This document shows positions 14,820-21,036 of a stretch of 21,036 nt of DNA, piece after piece (the first letter of the stretch is position 1; each line of letters begins with the position of its first letter). The stretch comes from Atopobium sp. (GTDB taxonomy: Bacteria; Actinomycetota; Coriobacteriia; Coriobacteriales; Atopobiaceae): contig JABZHR010000017.1 in assembly GCA_015258715.1 (NCBI GenBank), positions 1-21,036 on the forward strand. The letters run 5' to 3'. Below the pieces are notes generated by a model that did not search any database, was not told the DNA's origin, and was given only the letters and a program-made list of their open reading frames with translations. Both the position numbers and the translations under genes were made by a program.

Positions 14820-16409
14820 ATGAGCGAGTCCAGGCCCAAGCAGTTTGTTGCAGTTCTAGACTTTGGTGCCCAGTACGGCCAGTTAATTGCACGTCGCGTG
14901 CGCGATCTTAACGTCTACTCCGAGATTGTTCCTTGTGATATTTCTGCAGATGAGCTTCGTGAGCTCAATCCATCTGCGCTCATTTTGTCCGGCGGCCCTG
15001 CTTCTGTTTACGCAGAAGATGCGCCAAAGATTGACCCAGCGATTCTGGAGCTTGGTCTTCCTGTCTTTGGTTTCTGCTATGGACAGCAGATTATGGCGGT
15101 TACCCTGGGTGGCACCGTTGGACATACCGAGAAGGGCGAGTATGGCCCAGCTCATCTGACCCGCGCGGGGGAGAGCCGCATTTTTGACGGCACTGCTGAG
15201 CAGCAGACCGTTTGGATGAGCCACCGCGATGCTGTCTCTGAGGTCCCAGGGGGCTTTGCTGTTACCGCTTCTACCGACGTTTGCCCTATTGCAGCTATGG
15301 AAAACGCTGCTAAGAACCTGTATTCCACTCAGTTCCATCCAGAGGTCAACCACACCGAGTGCGGTTCCCAGATGCTTTCTAACTTCCTGTTCAATATCTG
15401 TGGCTTTGAGAAGACGTGGACCATGGACAACATCATTGAGCAGAAGGTAGAGGAGATTCGTCAGAAGGTTGGCGATGGCCGCGTTATTTTGGCGCTTTCC
15501 GGCGGCGTTGACTCTTCTGTTGTCGCAGCCCTTGTTCACCGCGCTATCGGCGATCAGCTGACCTGCGTGTTTGTTAACCATGGCATGCTCCGTAAGGGCG
15601 AGCCAGAGATGGTTGAGCAGGTCTTCCGCAAGCAGTTTAACGTGCCTCTGATTCACGTTCACGCAGAGGAGCGCTACGCAGAGCTTCTAGCTGGCGTTAC
15701 CGAGCCAGAGATGAAGCGTCGCCTGATTGGTACCGAGTTCTGGAAGGTCTTCTTTGACGAGGCTCAGAAGCTGGACGGCGTTCAGTTCCTGGCACAGGGC
15801 ACCATCTACCCTGACATTATTGAGTCGGGCGCTCGTAAGACCGGCGGCAAAGCTGCAACTATCAAGAGCCACCACAACCTGATTCCATTCCCAGAGGGCG
15901 TTCACTTTGACCTGATTGAGCCTCTGGACCACTTCTTCAAGGACGAGGTCCGTGCGCTGGGCGTTTCTCTTGGTCTGCCAGAGAACCTTGTCTACAGGCA
16001 ACCATTCCCAGGTCCTGGCCTTGCTATCCGCATCATTGGCGACGTTACCCCAGAAAAGCTGGAGATTCTCCGCAACGCCGACGCTATTGTCCGTGAAGAG
16101 ATTGATGCCTACAATGCTCAACTCTTTGACGAGACAGGCGATCGTAACTCCGAGCACAGTGTTTGGCAGTACTTTGCCGTGCTACCCGACATTAAGTCCG
16201 TTGGTGTAATGGGTGATGAGCGCACGTATGCTCGTCCAGTTATCCTGCGCGCTGTTGAGTCCAGCGACGCTATGACCGCTGACTGGGCAAAGCTGCCGTA
16301 TGAGCTGCTGACTCGCATTTCTTCTCGCATTGTTAGCGAAGTTGCTGGTGTTAACCGCGTAGCCTACGACATCACTCCAAAGCCACCTGCGACCATTGAG
16401 TGGGAGTAG
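14820..16409 (+). CDS. guaA: GMP synthase (glutamine-hydrolysing)
   Basis: GuaA converts XMP to GMP with ATP and glutamine, the last step of guanine nucleotide synthesis. The 529 residues match the family. Residues ~8-200 are a class I glutamine amidotransferase with catalytic C86 (GFCYGQQ), H173 and E175 (QFHPEVNH). The ATP pyrophosphatase domain has the PP-loop SGGVDSS (227-233). The C-terminal dimerisation domain ends in AYDITPKPPATIEWE, the family's signature end. I chose the ATG at 14820, with GGAG (14810-14813) 6 nt upstream, over the in-frame ATG at 14745 that would add 25 atypical residues. It is flanked by its own leader and terminator, so probably monocistronic. Its right side marks the end of the conserved chromosomal part of the window. 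Confidence 0.97.
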   Translation: MSESRPKQFVAVLDFGAQYGQLIARRVRDLNVYSEIVPCDISADELRELNPSALILSGGPASVYAEDAPKIDPAILELGLPVFGFCYGQQIMAVTLGGTVGHTEKGEYGPAHLTRAGESRIFDGTAEQQTVWMSHRDAVSEVPGGFAVTASTDVCPIAAMENAAKNLYSTQFHPEVNHTECGSQMLSNFLFNICGFEKTWTMDNIIEQKVEEIRQKVGDGRVILALSGGVDSSVVAALVHRAIGDQLTCVFVNHGMLRKGEPEMVEQVFRKQFNVPLIHVHAEERYAELLAGVTEPEMKRRLIGTEFWKVFFDEAQKLDGVQFLAQGTIYPDIIESGARKTGGKAATIKSHHNLIPFPEGVHFDLIEPLDHFFKDEVRALGVSLGLPENLVYRQPFPGPGLAIRIIGDVTPEKLEILRNADAIVREEIDAYNAQLFDETGDRNSEHSVWQYFAVLPDIKSVGVMGDERTYARPVILRAVESSDAMTADWAKLPYELLTRISSRIVSEVAGVNRVAYDITPKPPATIEWE

Positions 16410-16428
16410 TTGAAATCTAGCGTTTTCG

Positions 16429-16462
16429 AGTCCCTGACCTGTACCAACGGTCGGGGGCTTTT
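16429..16462 (+). terminator. Terminator after guaA
   Basis: An 11-bp stem (16429-16439 with 16449-16459, two G-U pairs) with a 9-nt loop is followed by TTT, 20 nt past the stop. Confidence 0.75.
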
Positions 16463-16554
16463 CGTTTGGCAACCTCTGGGCAACCCTTACGGCCACATGC
16501 CGTGACTCGCATCAGCCCCAATCAAAGCCCGCGATGCCTCTGCTTGCGCTACCC

Positions 16555-16620
16555 GAGCGTGGAAATCCGGGCGCACGAGCGTGGAAATCCGGACGCACGA
16601 GCGTGGATTTTCGGACGTCT
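16555..16620. repeat. Three 22-bp tandem repeats, possible insertion-sequence end
   Basis: Units at 16555, 16577 and 16599 share GAGCGTGGAAATCCGG; the third has drifted. A related GAGAGTGGATAATC follows at 16628. Several short repeats at one end are typical of IS21-family termini, so this may be a solo end left by a lost element. No matching transposase is present. Confidence 0.6.
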
Positions 16621-16680
16621 GATGAATGAGAGTGGATAATCTCCCGTTTTGAGGGTAGTGTCGCGAATGTTGGTGTAGGG

Positions 16681-16722
16681 CTCGGTTCTCGAGGGTGGCC
16701 GCAGGCTGCCCGAGGAACCGAG
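16681..16722. repeat. Long hairpin just inside the left end of the IS256-type element
   Basis: CTCGGTTCTCG and CGAGGAACCGAG pair with one bulged base, and the inner GGGTGGC/GCTGCCC adds a second stem segment with two G-U pairs. It lies 32 bp past the transposase stop and lacks a U tract, so it may act as a read-through barrier rather than a standard terminator. Confidence 0.6.
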
Positions 16723-16754
16723 AATCACCTGGAATGCCGTCGTTCTAGCGCATG

Positions 16755-17270
16755 TCACGCCGCCTTCCCGCCGGCAACGGGGTTGTCGGCCACGACGGGC
16801 GCGATGATCCTGGCCGCGCGCTCGGCGGCGGTGCCCTCGCAGGCGTGCGCGGGCGCGTTCGCCTCGGCGCCCTCCACGGCCCTGCCGATGGAGTCGTCGT
16901 TGAACCAGCGGCGCCCTGCCCAATCCTCGTCCGTCTCGGCGAACACGCCGTTGGCCACCATCCCGGACACGGCGGCGACCACGGCGCGGTCGACGCACGA
17001 GCAGCGCTCGATCAGGTCCTCGGGGAAGCAGCTCCCCGCGCTCAGCTTCGGGATCCTGGGGTTGATGGTGCCCGCGCTGGTGGTGAGCCTGCGCTCGCGG
17101 TATCCGTTCCTCTGGTTGCCGGCCTCGCAGGCCTCGTCGGCCCGGGCGTCCACGATCTCGTTGACCAGGGATTCGGCCATTATCCTCAACAGCTCGGAGA
17201 GGTTGACCATGCCGTCGTCGAATCTGGGCATCTCGGCCCCGTCGCTCGCGATCTCGTGTATATTGTCCAT
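16755..17270 (-). pseudogene. IS256-family transposase lacking the catalytic core
   Basis: The 171-residue reading frame joins the N-terminal part of an IS256-type (Mutator-like) transposase to its extreme C terminus. The N-terminal part runs to about residue 109 (RNGYRERRLTTSAGTINPRIPKL, SGSCFPEDLIERCSCVDRAVVAAVSGMVANGV). The C-terminal part is FAETDEDWAGRRWFNDDSIGRAVEGA to DNPVAGGKAA. In intact members some 230 residues holding the DDE active site lie between these parts, so a deletion of roughly 0.7 kb, in frame, is inferred at about 16944. The product cannot transpose. It keeps the DNA-binding N-terminal region and could in principle interfere with intact copies. Base composition is well above that of neighbouring genes. 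Confidence 0.85.
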
Positions 17271-17396
17271 ATGCGGTTATTGCCTTTCTACGAATCCTGA
17301 CTTCAGCAATTAGAATTCTAGGCGATAATCGCTTCCTGCTTTCTGCAGCCAGGGAAGCGGTCCCTTACACCAACATTCGGCACGCGATCGGCAGTT

Positions 17397-19166
17397 ATGG
17401 CAAATTCTATCTACAAACCAGTCTCATTAGAGGTTGGAAACATACTCAAAGACGTGCAGACAGGCAAGATCGGCTTGCCGGATCTGCAGCGTCCCTTTGT
17501 CTGGAAGAACGACAAGGTTCGCCAGCTCCTCGACTCCATGTTCCGAGGATACCCTATCGGCTACATCATGCTCTGGGAGTCCCCGGCTGACTACAGCGAT
17601 AAGAAGTCCTCTATCGGCACCAACACCAAGATCTATGAAGCCCCGAAGGAACTCGTCATCGACGGCCAACAGCGCCTCACTGCCCTGCTTAGCTCGCTCT
17701 ATGGTGTGCGGGTTAAGGACAAGGACTTTAAGGAGCGCAACATTCGAATCGCATTCGATCCGATAACGCACGTTTTCGAGAATGCCGACGCAGCCACCGA
17801 CAGGAATCCGAGATTCATCTCATCGGTCAGCGAGGTCTTTACCGCAAACAGAGAGAACAAGCTCAGCACCTTCAGGAAGTCCTTTATTCGTCAATTGAAT
17901 GAAGGTAATGCAAAGAAAGGTGAACCCGAACTGACAGACGAGGAAGAAGATCTTATCGAGCAGGGCATAAACGCCCTCCTTGGATTGGAGCGCTACTTGC
18001 TCCCAACCCTTGAAATCACTTCTGATGCTGACGAGGAAATGGTTTCGGACATCTTCGTGCGCGTCAACTCTCAGGGTCAATCTCTCAAACAGGACGACTT
18101 CATCATGACCCTGCTCTCCGTCTATGAGCCCGAAATGCGCTCTCGCATCGAGAAGTTCTGCGCGGACAGCCATGTTCCCGCCAATGGCACCTCTTACAAC
18201 CATCTCATAAAGACATCTGCAACTCACATCATCCGTGCAGCCGTCGGACTCGGGTTCAAGCGCGGGCGCCTTCGCTATGCGTATCAGATTCTTCGTGGCA
18301 AGGATCTCAAGACCGGTGAAACTTCCCCCGAGACGCGCGCAGAAAACTTCGAGAAGTTCGGCAAGGCCGTGGATTGCGTTCTTGATCTGAATAATTGGAA
18401 GGCATTCCTAAATACATTGGGTGAAGCCGGCTACATAAGTTCAAGTCAGATTACGTCTGAGAACGCGTTGATTTTCAACTATGCTTTCTATCTGATTGGC
18501 CGTTACGAATTCAAGATGGAGCCTCTGGCTATTAAGAAGCTCGTTAGACGTTGGTTCTACGCTTCCAACCTTACGGCCTTCTATGTTGGCTCATTCGAGT
18601 CCGACTTCGAGAAGCAGCTTAACGAGGTCTCTGAGCTCAAAACTGCTGAAGAGTTCATCGCCTACTTCGACAGAAGTATCGCCGCACTGATGACAGACGA
18701 CTACTTTTCCCTCACCCTGCCAAACGACCTCAACGCCAACGAAGCTACCGGCCCAAGCTGGCAAGGCTTTGTGGCTGCACAAGTTGTCCTGGGATACAAA
18801 GCCCTTTTCAGCACCGTGCCGGTTTCGCAACTCATATCCGATGGAGCCTCTGGCACAAAGAAGGCAGTGGACAAGCACCACCTCTTCCCCGACAACTATT
18901 TGAAAGAAGCGGGCTATCTATCTAACCGTAGCAACCGTGCTAACTTCACGTATGCGGACTATGGGAACAACATCTACATTTCCGATGATGCCCCTTCCGT
19001 GTATGTCGCAAAATACCGCAACGAACTTGGCGAAGAAGCCTACATAGAAGCATGCAAGCAGCATGCATTACCTACAGGCTTCGAAAACATGGACTATGAG
19101 GAATTCATAGCAGCGCGTAGAGGCTTAATGGCCCAACTAATCAAGAAGGGCTTTGAGAGGCTGTAA
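17397..19166 (+). CDS. DUF262 / HNH-type nuclease (GmrSD-like), probable anti-phage or modified-DNA restriction protein
   Basis: A 589-residue soluble protein. The N-terminal DUF262 domain (ParB/Srx-like fold, known in GmrS and BrxU as an NTP-using nuclease regulator) shows LPDLQRPFVWKNDKVRQLLDSMFRGYPIGYIMLW at 27-60 and the hallmark DGQQR at 89-93, followed by LTALLSSLYG. IFVRVNSQGQSLKQDD near 221 is another family block. The C-terminal part has DKHHLFPDNYL (His494/His495) and NRANFTYADYGNNIYIS, fitting a DUF1524-like HNH nuclease. Single-chain proteins of this type restrict DNA with modified cytosines or act in phage defence; the exact target here is not known. The ATG has no good ribosome site and starts 17 bp past an IS inverted repeat, so its native promoter may have been replaced. 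No defence partner gene is adjacent. Confidence 0.85.
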   Translation: MANSIYKPVSLEVGNILKDVQTGKIGLPDLQRPFVWKNDKVRQLLDSMFRGYPIGYIMLWESPADYSDKKSSIGTNTKIYEAPKELVIDGQQRLTALLSSLYGVRVKDKDFKERNIRIAFDPITHVFENADAATDRNPRFISSVSEVFTANRENKLSTFRKSFIRQLNEGNAKKGEPELTDEEEDLIEQGINALLGLERYLLPTLEITSDADEEMVSDIFVRVNSQGQSLKQDDFIMTLLSVYEPEMRSRIEKFCADSHVPANGTSYNHLIKTSATHIIRAAVGLGFKRGRLRYAYQILRGKDLKTGETSPETRAENFEKFGKAVDCVLDLNNWKAFLNTLGEAGYISSSQITSENALIFNYAFYLIGRYEFKMEPLAIKKLVRRWFYASNLTAFYVGSFESDFEKQLNEVSELKTAEEFIAYFDRSIAALMTDDYFSLTLPNDLNANEATGPSWQGFVAAQVVLGYKALFSTVPVSQLISDGASGTKKAVDKHHLFPDNYLKEAGYLSNRSNRANFTYADYGNNIYISDDAPSVYVAKYRNELGEEAYIEACKQHALPTGFENMDYEEFIAARRGLMAQLIKKGFERL

Positions 19167-19246
19167 GGAGTCGAAATAAAAGTCTCATCGCTTGATGAAC
19201 AGACATTCTCTATTTAACTTGTACACTTTTTATTCTAGGCCCATAC

Positions 19247-19289
19247 AAAAAACTGACTTACTCAAGTTATGAGATAAGTCAGTTTTTTT
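19247..19289. terminator. Bidirectional terminator between the DUF262 gene and rclA
   Basis: A 14-bp plus 4-bp stem with one bulged A (19247-19264 with 19270-19288) has A6 on one flank and T7 on the other, so it can stop both converging genes. It lies 6 bp past the rclA stop and in the A+T-rich segment, so it probably arrived with rclA. Confidence 0.88.
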
Positions 19290-19294
19290 AGTTT

Positions 19295-20626
19295 TTAGAA
19301 TTTGAATAAGTCATTAAGAGCTTCAGTCATAGTTGGGTGAGCGTAAATTTGGTCACGCAAGTCTTCAGCCTTTAAGTGGTGCTGCATTGCTAAAGTAATG
19401 ACATTGATAGTTTCGTAAGCTTCTTCAGCGTAAATAGTAGCACCTAAGATTTCGTGAGTTTCTGGGTCAATCAAAGCCTTGTATGAGCCTCTTGGGTTGC
19501 CGATGACTTGGGCCTTTGGCACACCAGCTGCAGGCATTGTTAAGACCTTGTAAGCTTTACCTTGGGCCTTTAACTCGCTTTCAGTTAGTCCAGCTGAAGA
19601 AATTGCTGGCTTAATGAAGATTGAGTTAGCAAAAACTGGACGATTCTTCTTAGTTCTAGTCTTGTCACCAAAGAGTTGATTGTCCATAATCCGCCAGTCA
19701 TCAAGCGAAATGTAGGTAAATTGCAAGCTACCGGCAACATCACCCATAGCGTAGATATTAGGAACACTGGTTTCAAGCTTATCGTTAACGACAATTTCGC
19801 CTCTTTGGCCAACTTCAAGACTGGTTTTTTCTAGGTGAAGGGCGGCAGTGGCTGGGTGGCGGCCAACTGACACAAGCATCACGTCTGCTTGCAAGTCCTT
19901 AACACCATCTTCGGTTTCAACAGTTAAGTTAAGACCAGCTTCAGTTTCTTCAACCTTGGTCAAAGAAGACTTAAGCATGAAGGTAACGCCATCTGCTTCC
20001 ATATCAGCCTTAGCTGCCTGAGCAATTTCTGGTTCAAACCGGCCCAAGATACTTGGCATTGGTTCAATTACAGTTACTTTACTGCCAAAGCCAGCGTACA
20101 TTGAAGCAAATTCAAGTCCGATTGGTCCACCACCTAAAATAACCAGATTCTTAGCAAGTTCTTTTTTAGCAAGCATTTCAGTTGAAGTAAATATCTTATC
20201 GTCAATCTTTAGGCCATCAATATTTGGTACATTACTTTCGGCACCAGTATTAATGAAAAGACGGTCGAATGTTAATTCTTCTGTACCTGATTCATCAGTT
20301 ACCTTGATTGTCTTATCATCAATAAATTCAGCACTTGCATCAAGCACAGTTGCCAAGTCTTGGTCTGCTATCTTGTGGTAGTTCTTGTTGCGTAGTTTTG
20401 CTGTCATAGCTTCCTTAGTTTCGAAAGCTTCTTCATACTTAACTCCTCTTTGAGAGTTAATCACCAAGTTCTTAGTTGGCAAACATGCGATGTTGATACA
20501 CGTTCCGCCGTACATCATTGGATCTTTTTCAATCAAAAGCACTTCTTCGCCATGACTTGTCAGGCTTCCTGCCAAAGTCTTACCAGCTTTGCCAAAGCCA
20601 ATAATAATATTCTTAAAATGTCTCAT
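19295..20626 (-). CDS. rclA: Hypothiocyanite/hypothiocyanous acid reductase RclA (flavin disulfide reductase)
   Basis: RclA/Har enzymes are FAD-containing pyridine nucleotide-disulfide oxidoreductases that reduce HOSCN (made by lactoperoxidase) and protect against reactive chlorine species. The 443 residues match RclA closely by recall: IIIGFGKAGKTLAGSL (FAD site, 7-22), MYGGTCINIACLPTKNLV with redox cysteines C43 and C48, RNKNYHKIAD, INTGAESNVP, ILGGGPIGLEFASM (NAD(P)H site, 163-176), AMGDVAGSLQFTYISLDDWRI, and the C-terminal HPTMTEALNDLF with H430 and E435. AGGAG lies 7 nt before the ATG. Base composition is about 40% G+C, clearly below neighbouring genes, with A/T-ending codons, which points to acquisition from a Lactobacillales-type donor. 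A general glutathione- or mercuric-reductase annotation is the alternative, but the RclA signatures favour this call. Confidence 0.88.
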   Translation of the reverse strand: MRHFKNIIIGFGKAGKTLAGSLTSHGEEVLLIEKDPMMYGGTCINIACLPTKNLVINSQRGVKYEEAFETKEAMTAKLRNKNYHKIADQDLATVLDASAEFIDDKTIKVTDESGTEELTFDRLFINTGAESNVPNIDGLKIDDKIFTSTEMLAKKELAKNLVILGGGPIGLEFASMYAGFGSKVTVIEPMPSILGRFEPEIAQAAKADMEADGVTFMLKSSLTKVEETEAGLNLTVETEDGVKDLQADVMLVSVGRHPATAALHLEKTSLEVGQRGEIVVNDKLETSVPNIYAMGDVAGSLQFTYISLDDWRIMDNQLFGDKTRTKKNRPVFANSIFIKPAISSAGLTESELKAQGKAYKVLTMPAAGVPKAQVIGNPRGSYKALIDPETHEILGATIYAEEAYETINVITLAMQHHLKAEDLRDQIYAHPTMTEALNDLFKF

Positions 20627-20645
20627 ACTTAGACTCCTAATCCAA

Positions 20646-20717
20646 ATTATCGCTACATATTTTTTGTCAGTAACATATTTTTTTACAAAATATCACTGTA
20701 GATGTCAGCTGTCTACA
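20646..20717 (-). promoter_or_regulatory. Probable rclA promoter and operator region
   Basis: On the - strand TTACTG (20668-20673), 16 bp and GATAAT (20646-20651) form a possible promoter, though it would give a very short leader. Two direct copies of ACATATTTTTT (from 20655 and 20673) and a dyad TGTAGA-N9-TCTACA (20697-20717) lie just upstream and could bind a redox-responsive activator or repressor. No regulator gene is visible here. Confidence 0.35.
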
Positions 20718-20744
20718 ATTTTGCTTATAAAAAGCTTCTAAAAG

Positions 20745-20873
20745 ATGAATCATTGTTCAGAGATGTTGCGGTTGATCAAAATAGTTCCAAGAGTGAATGC
20801 TCGTAAGTATGGTAAGCAGTGGATTGTTAACCGTGACGCTATGTTGCGTGAGTATGGCAATCCTGTGTGCTAG
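20745..20873 (+). pseudogene. Remnant of an excisionase-like helix-turn-helix protein
   Basis: The 42-codon frame encodes VPRVNARKYGKQWIVNRDAM and LREYG near its end. This looks like the C-terminal half of a MerR/excisionase-type (HTH_17) DNA-binding domain, where an Arg-rich strand and a W-x-V-x-R-D-A hairpin follow the recognition helix. The first helix expected in intact members is missing, and composition changes to the A+T-rich rclA segment at exactly this point. I infer that the rclA segment replaced its 5' part. A genuine very small protein is the alternative; the ribosome site is weak. Confidence 0.45.
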
Positions 20874-20896
20874 GGGCTACAAATATACATCCTCAA

Positions 20897-20922
20897 ATAC
20901 TGTCCATCACATTAGACAGTAT
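20897..20922. repeat. Perfect 8-bp dyad with 10-bp spacer
   Basis: ATACTGTC (20897-20904) and GACAGTAT (20915-20922) are exact reverse complements. There is no U tract, so an operator or a recombinase-type site is likelier than a terminator. Confidence 0.65.
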
Positions 20923-20965
20923 GATCAATAGACTTCAACCTGTTGAGAGCGTTCTCGAGAATCAT

Positions 20966-20989
20966 AACCACCCGCATAGCGGGTGGTTT
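20966..20989. repeat. Perfect 10-bp hairpin with ATA loop
   Basis: AACCACCCGC-ATA-GCGGGTGGTT is followed by a single extra T and then GCTC, so it is a weak terminator at best. Compact G+C-rich hairpins like this also occur at subterminal positions of IS200/IS605-type elements. Confidence 0.7.
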
Positions 20990-20993
20990 GCTC

Positions 20994-21036
20994 TTAGGGT
21001 ATAACCCTAATTATACTTGCCCAGGACTCAAGTCCT
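20994..21036. repeat. Two further perfect dyads at the window edge
   Basis: TTAGGGT-ATA-ACCCTAA (20994-21010) and AGGACT-CA-AGTCCT (21023-21036) are both exact. The second ends on the last base of the window, so the structure may continue beyond it. Confidence 0.65.

Larger units (their letters stand above)
16658..17383. mobile_element. Internally deleted IS256-type element
   Basis: The 14-bp core CGAATGTTGGTGTA at 16664-16677 recurs in inverted form at 17366-17379, bracketing a defective transposase gene on the - strand. The interior is far richer in G+C than its surroundings. No target-site duplication is evident. The outermost few bases of the two ends differ, so limits are approximate. 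Confidence 0.75.

Noticed and set aside
16555..16620. CRISPR-like repeats after guaA
   Set aside because: Head-to-tail units without spacers; better explained as tandem or insertion-sequence terminal repeats.

Overview
The window is a mostly ordinary chromosomal segment followed by an accessory right end. Core genes are about 50-55% G+C. The gene set (glutamine-dependent NAD synthetase with an actinobacterial-type C terminus, LytR-CpsA-Psr protein, LPXTG adhesins, GroEL ending in GGQGGMY, many-cysteine 4Fe-4S protein) suggests a Gram-positive, host-associated, probably anaerobic actinobacterium. My best guess is Coriobacteriia/Atopobiaceae (Atopobium/Lancefieldella-like). This placement is inferred from protein style and base composition and has not been tested by a search.

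Left part (1-8460, all + strand): the 3' part of tsaD, then nadE with a GTG start, a strong terminator, and a 780-bp non-coding stretch. That stretch holds an inverted-repeat element, a C-rich block and the groES promoter. groES and groEL follow, separated by five degenerate 15-bp tandem repeats. Next come a terminator, three 23-bp tandem repeats, a 447-residue 4Fe-4S protein of unknown role, and ychF with a perfect 15-bp-stem terminator.

Middle (8460-14440, all - strand): a LytR-CpsA-Psr cell-wall ligase, then two paralogous LPXTG adhesins with identical domain order, each with its own terminator. No sortase lies in the window. These three genes form a surface block: polymer attachment to peptidoglycan plus wall-anchored adhesins.

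Right part (14440-21036): guaA (+) and its terminator, then accessory DNA. This starts with three 22-bp repeats that look like an insertion-sequence end, then a G+C-rich IS256-type element. The element keeps both inverted ends, but its transposase has lost the catalytic middle in frame. A solo DUF262/HNH-type nuclease gene starts 17 bp past the element's right inverted repeat. It converges through a bidirectional terminator on an A+T-rich, Lactobacillales-like rclA (hypothiocyanite reductase). Upstream of rclA sits a 42-codon remnant of an excisionase-like HTH protein, then about 160 bp of non-coding DNA crowded with perfect dyads.

A recurring theme is the octamer GGCGAGAA/TTCTCGCC: 12 copies by eye, 9 of them between genes and often in terminators or tandem repeats. 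No rRNA, tRNA or CRISPR array was seen.
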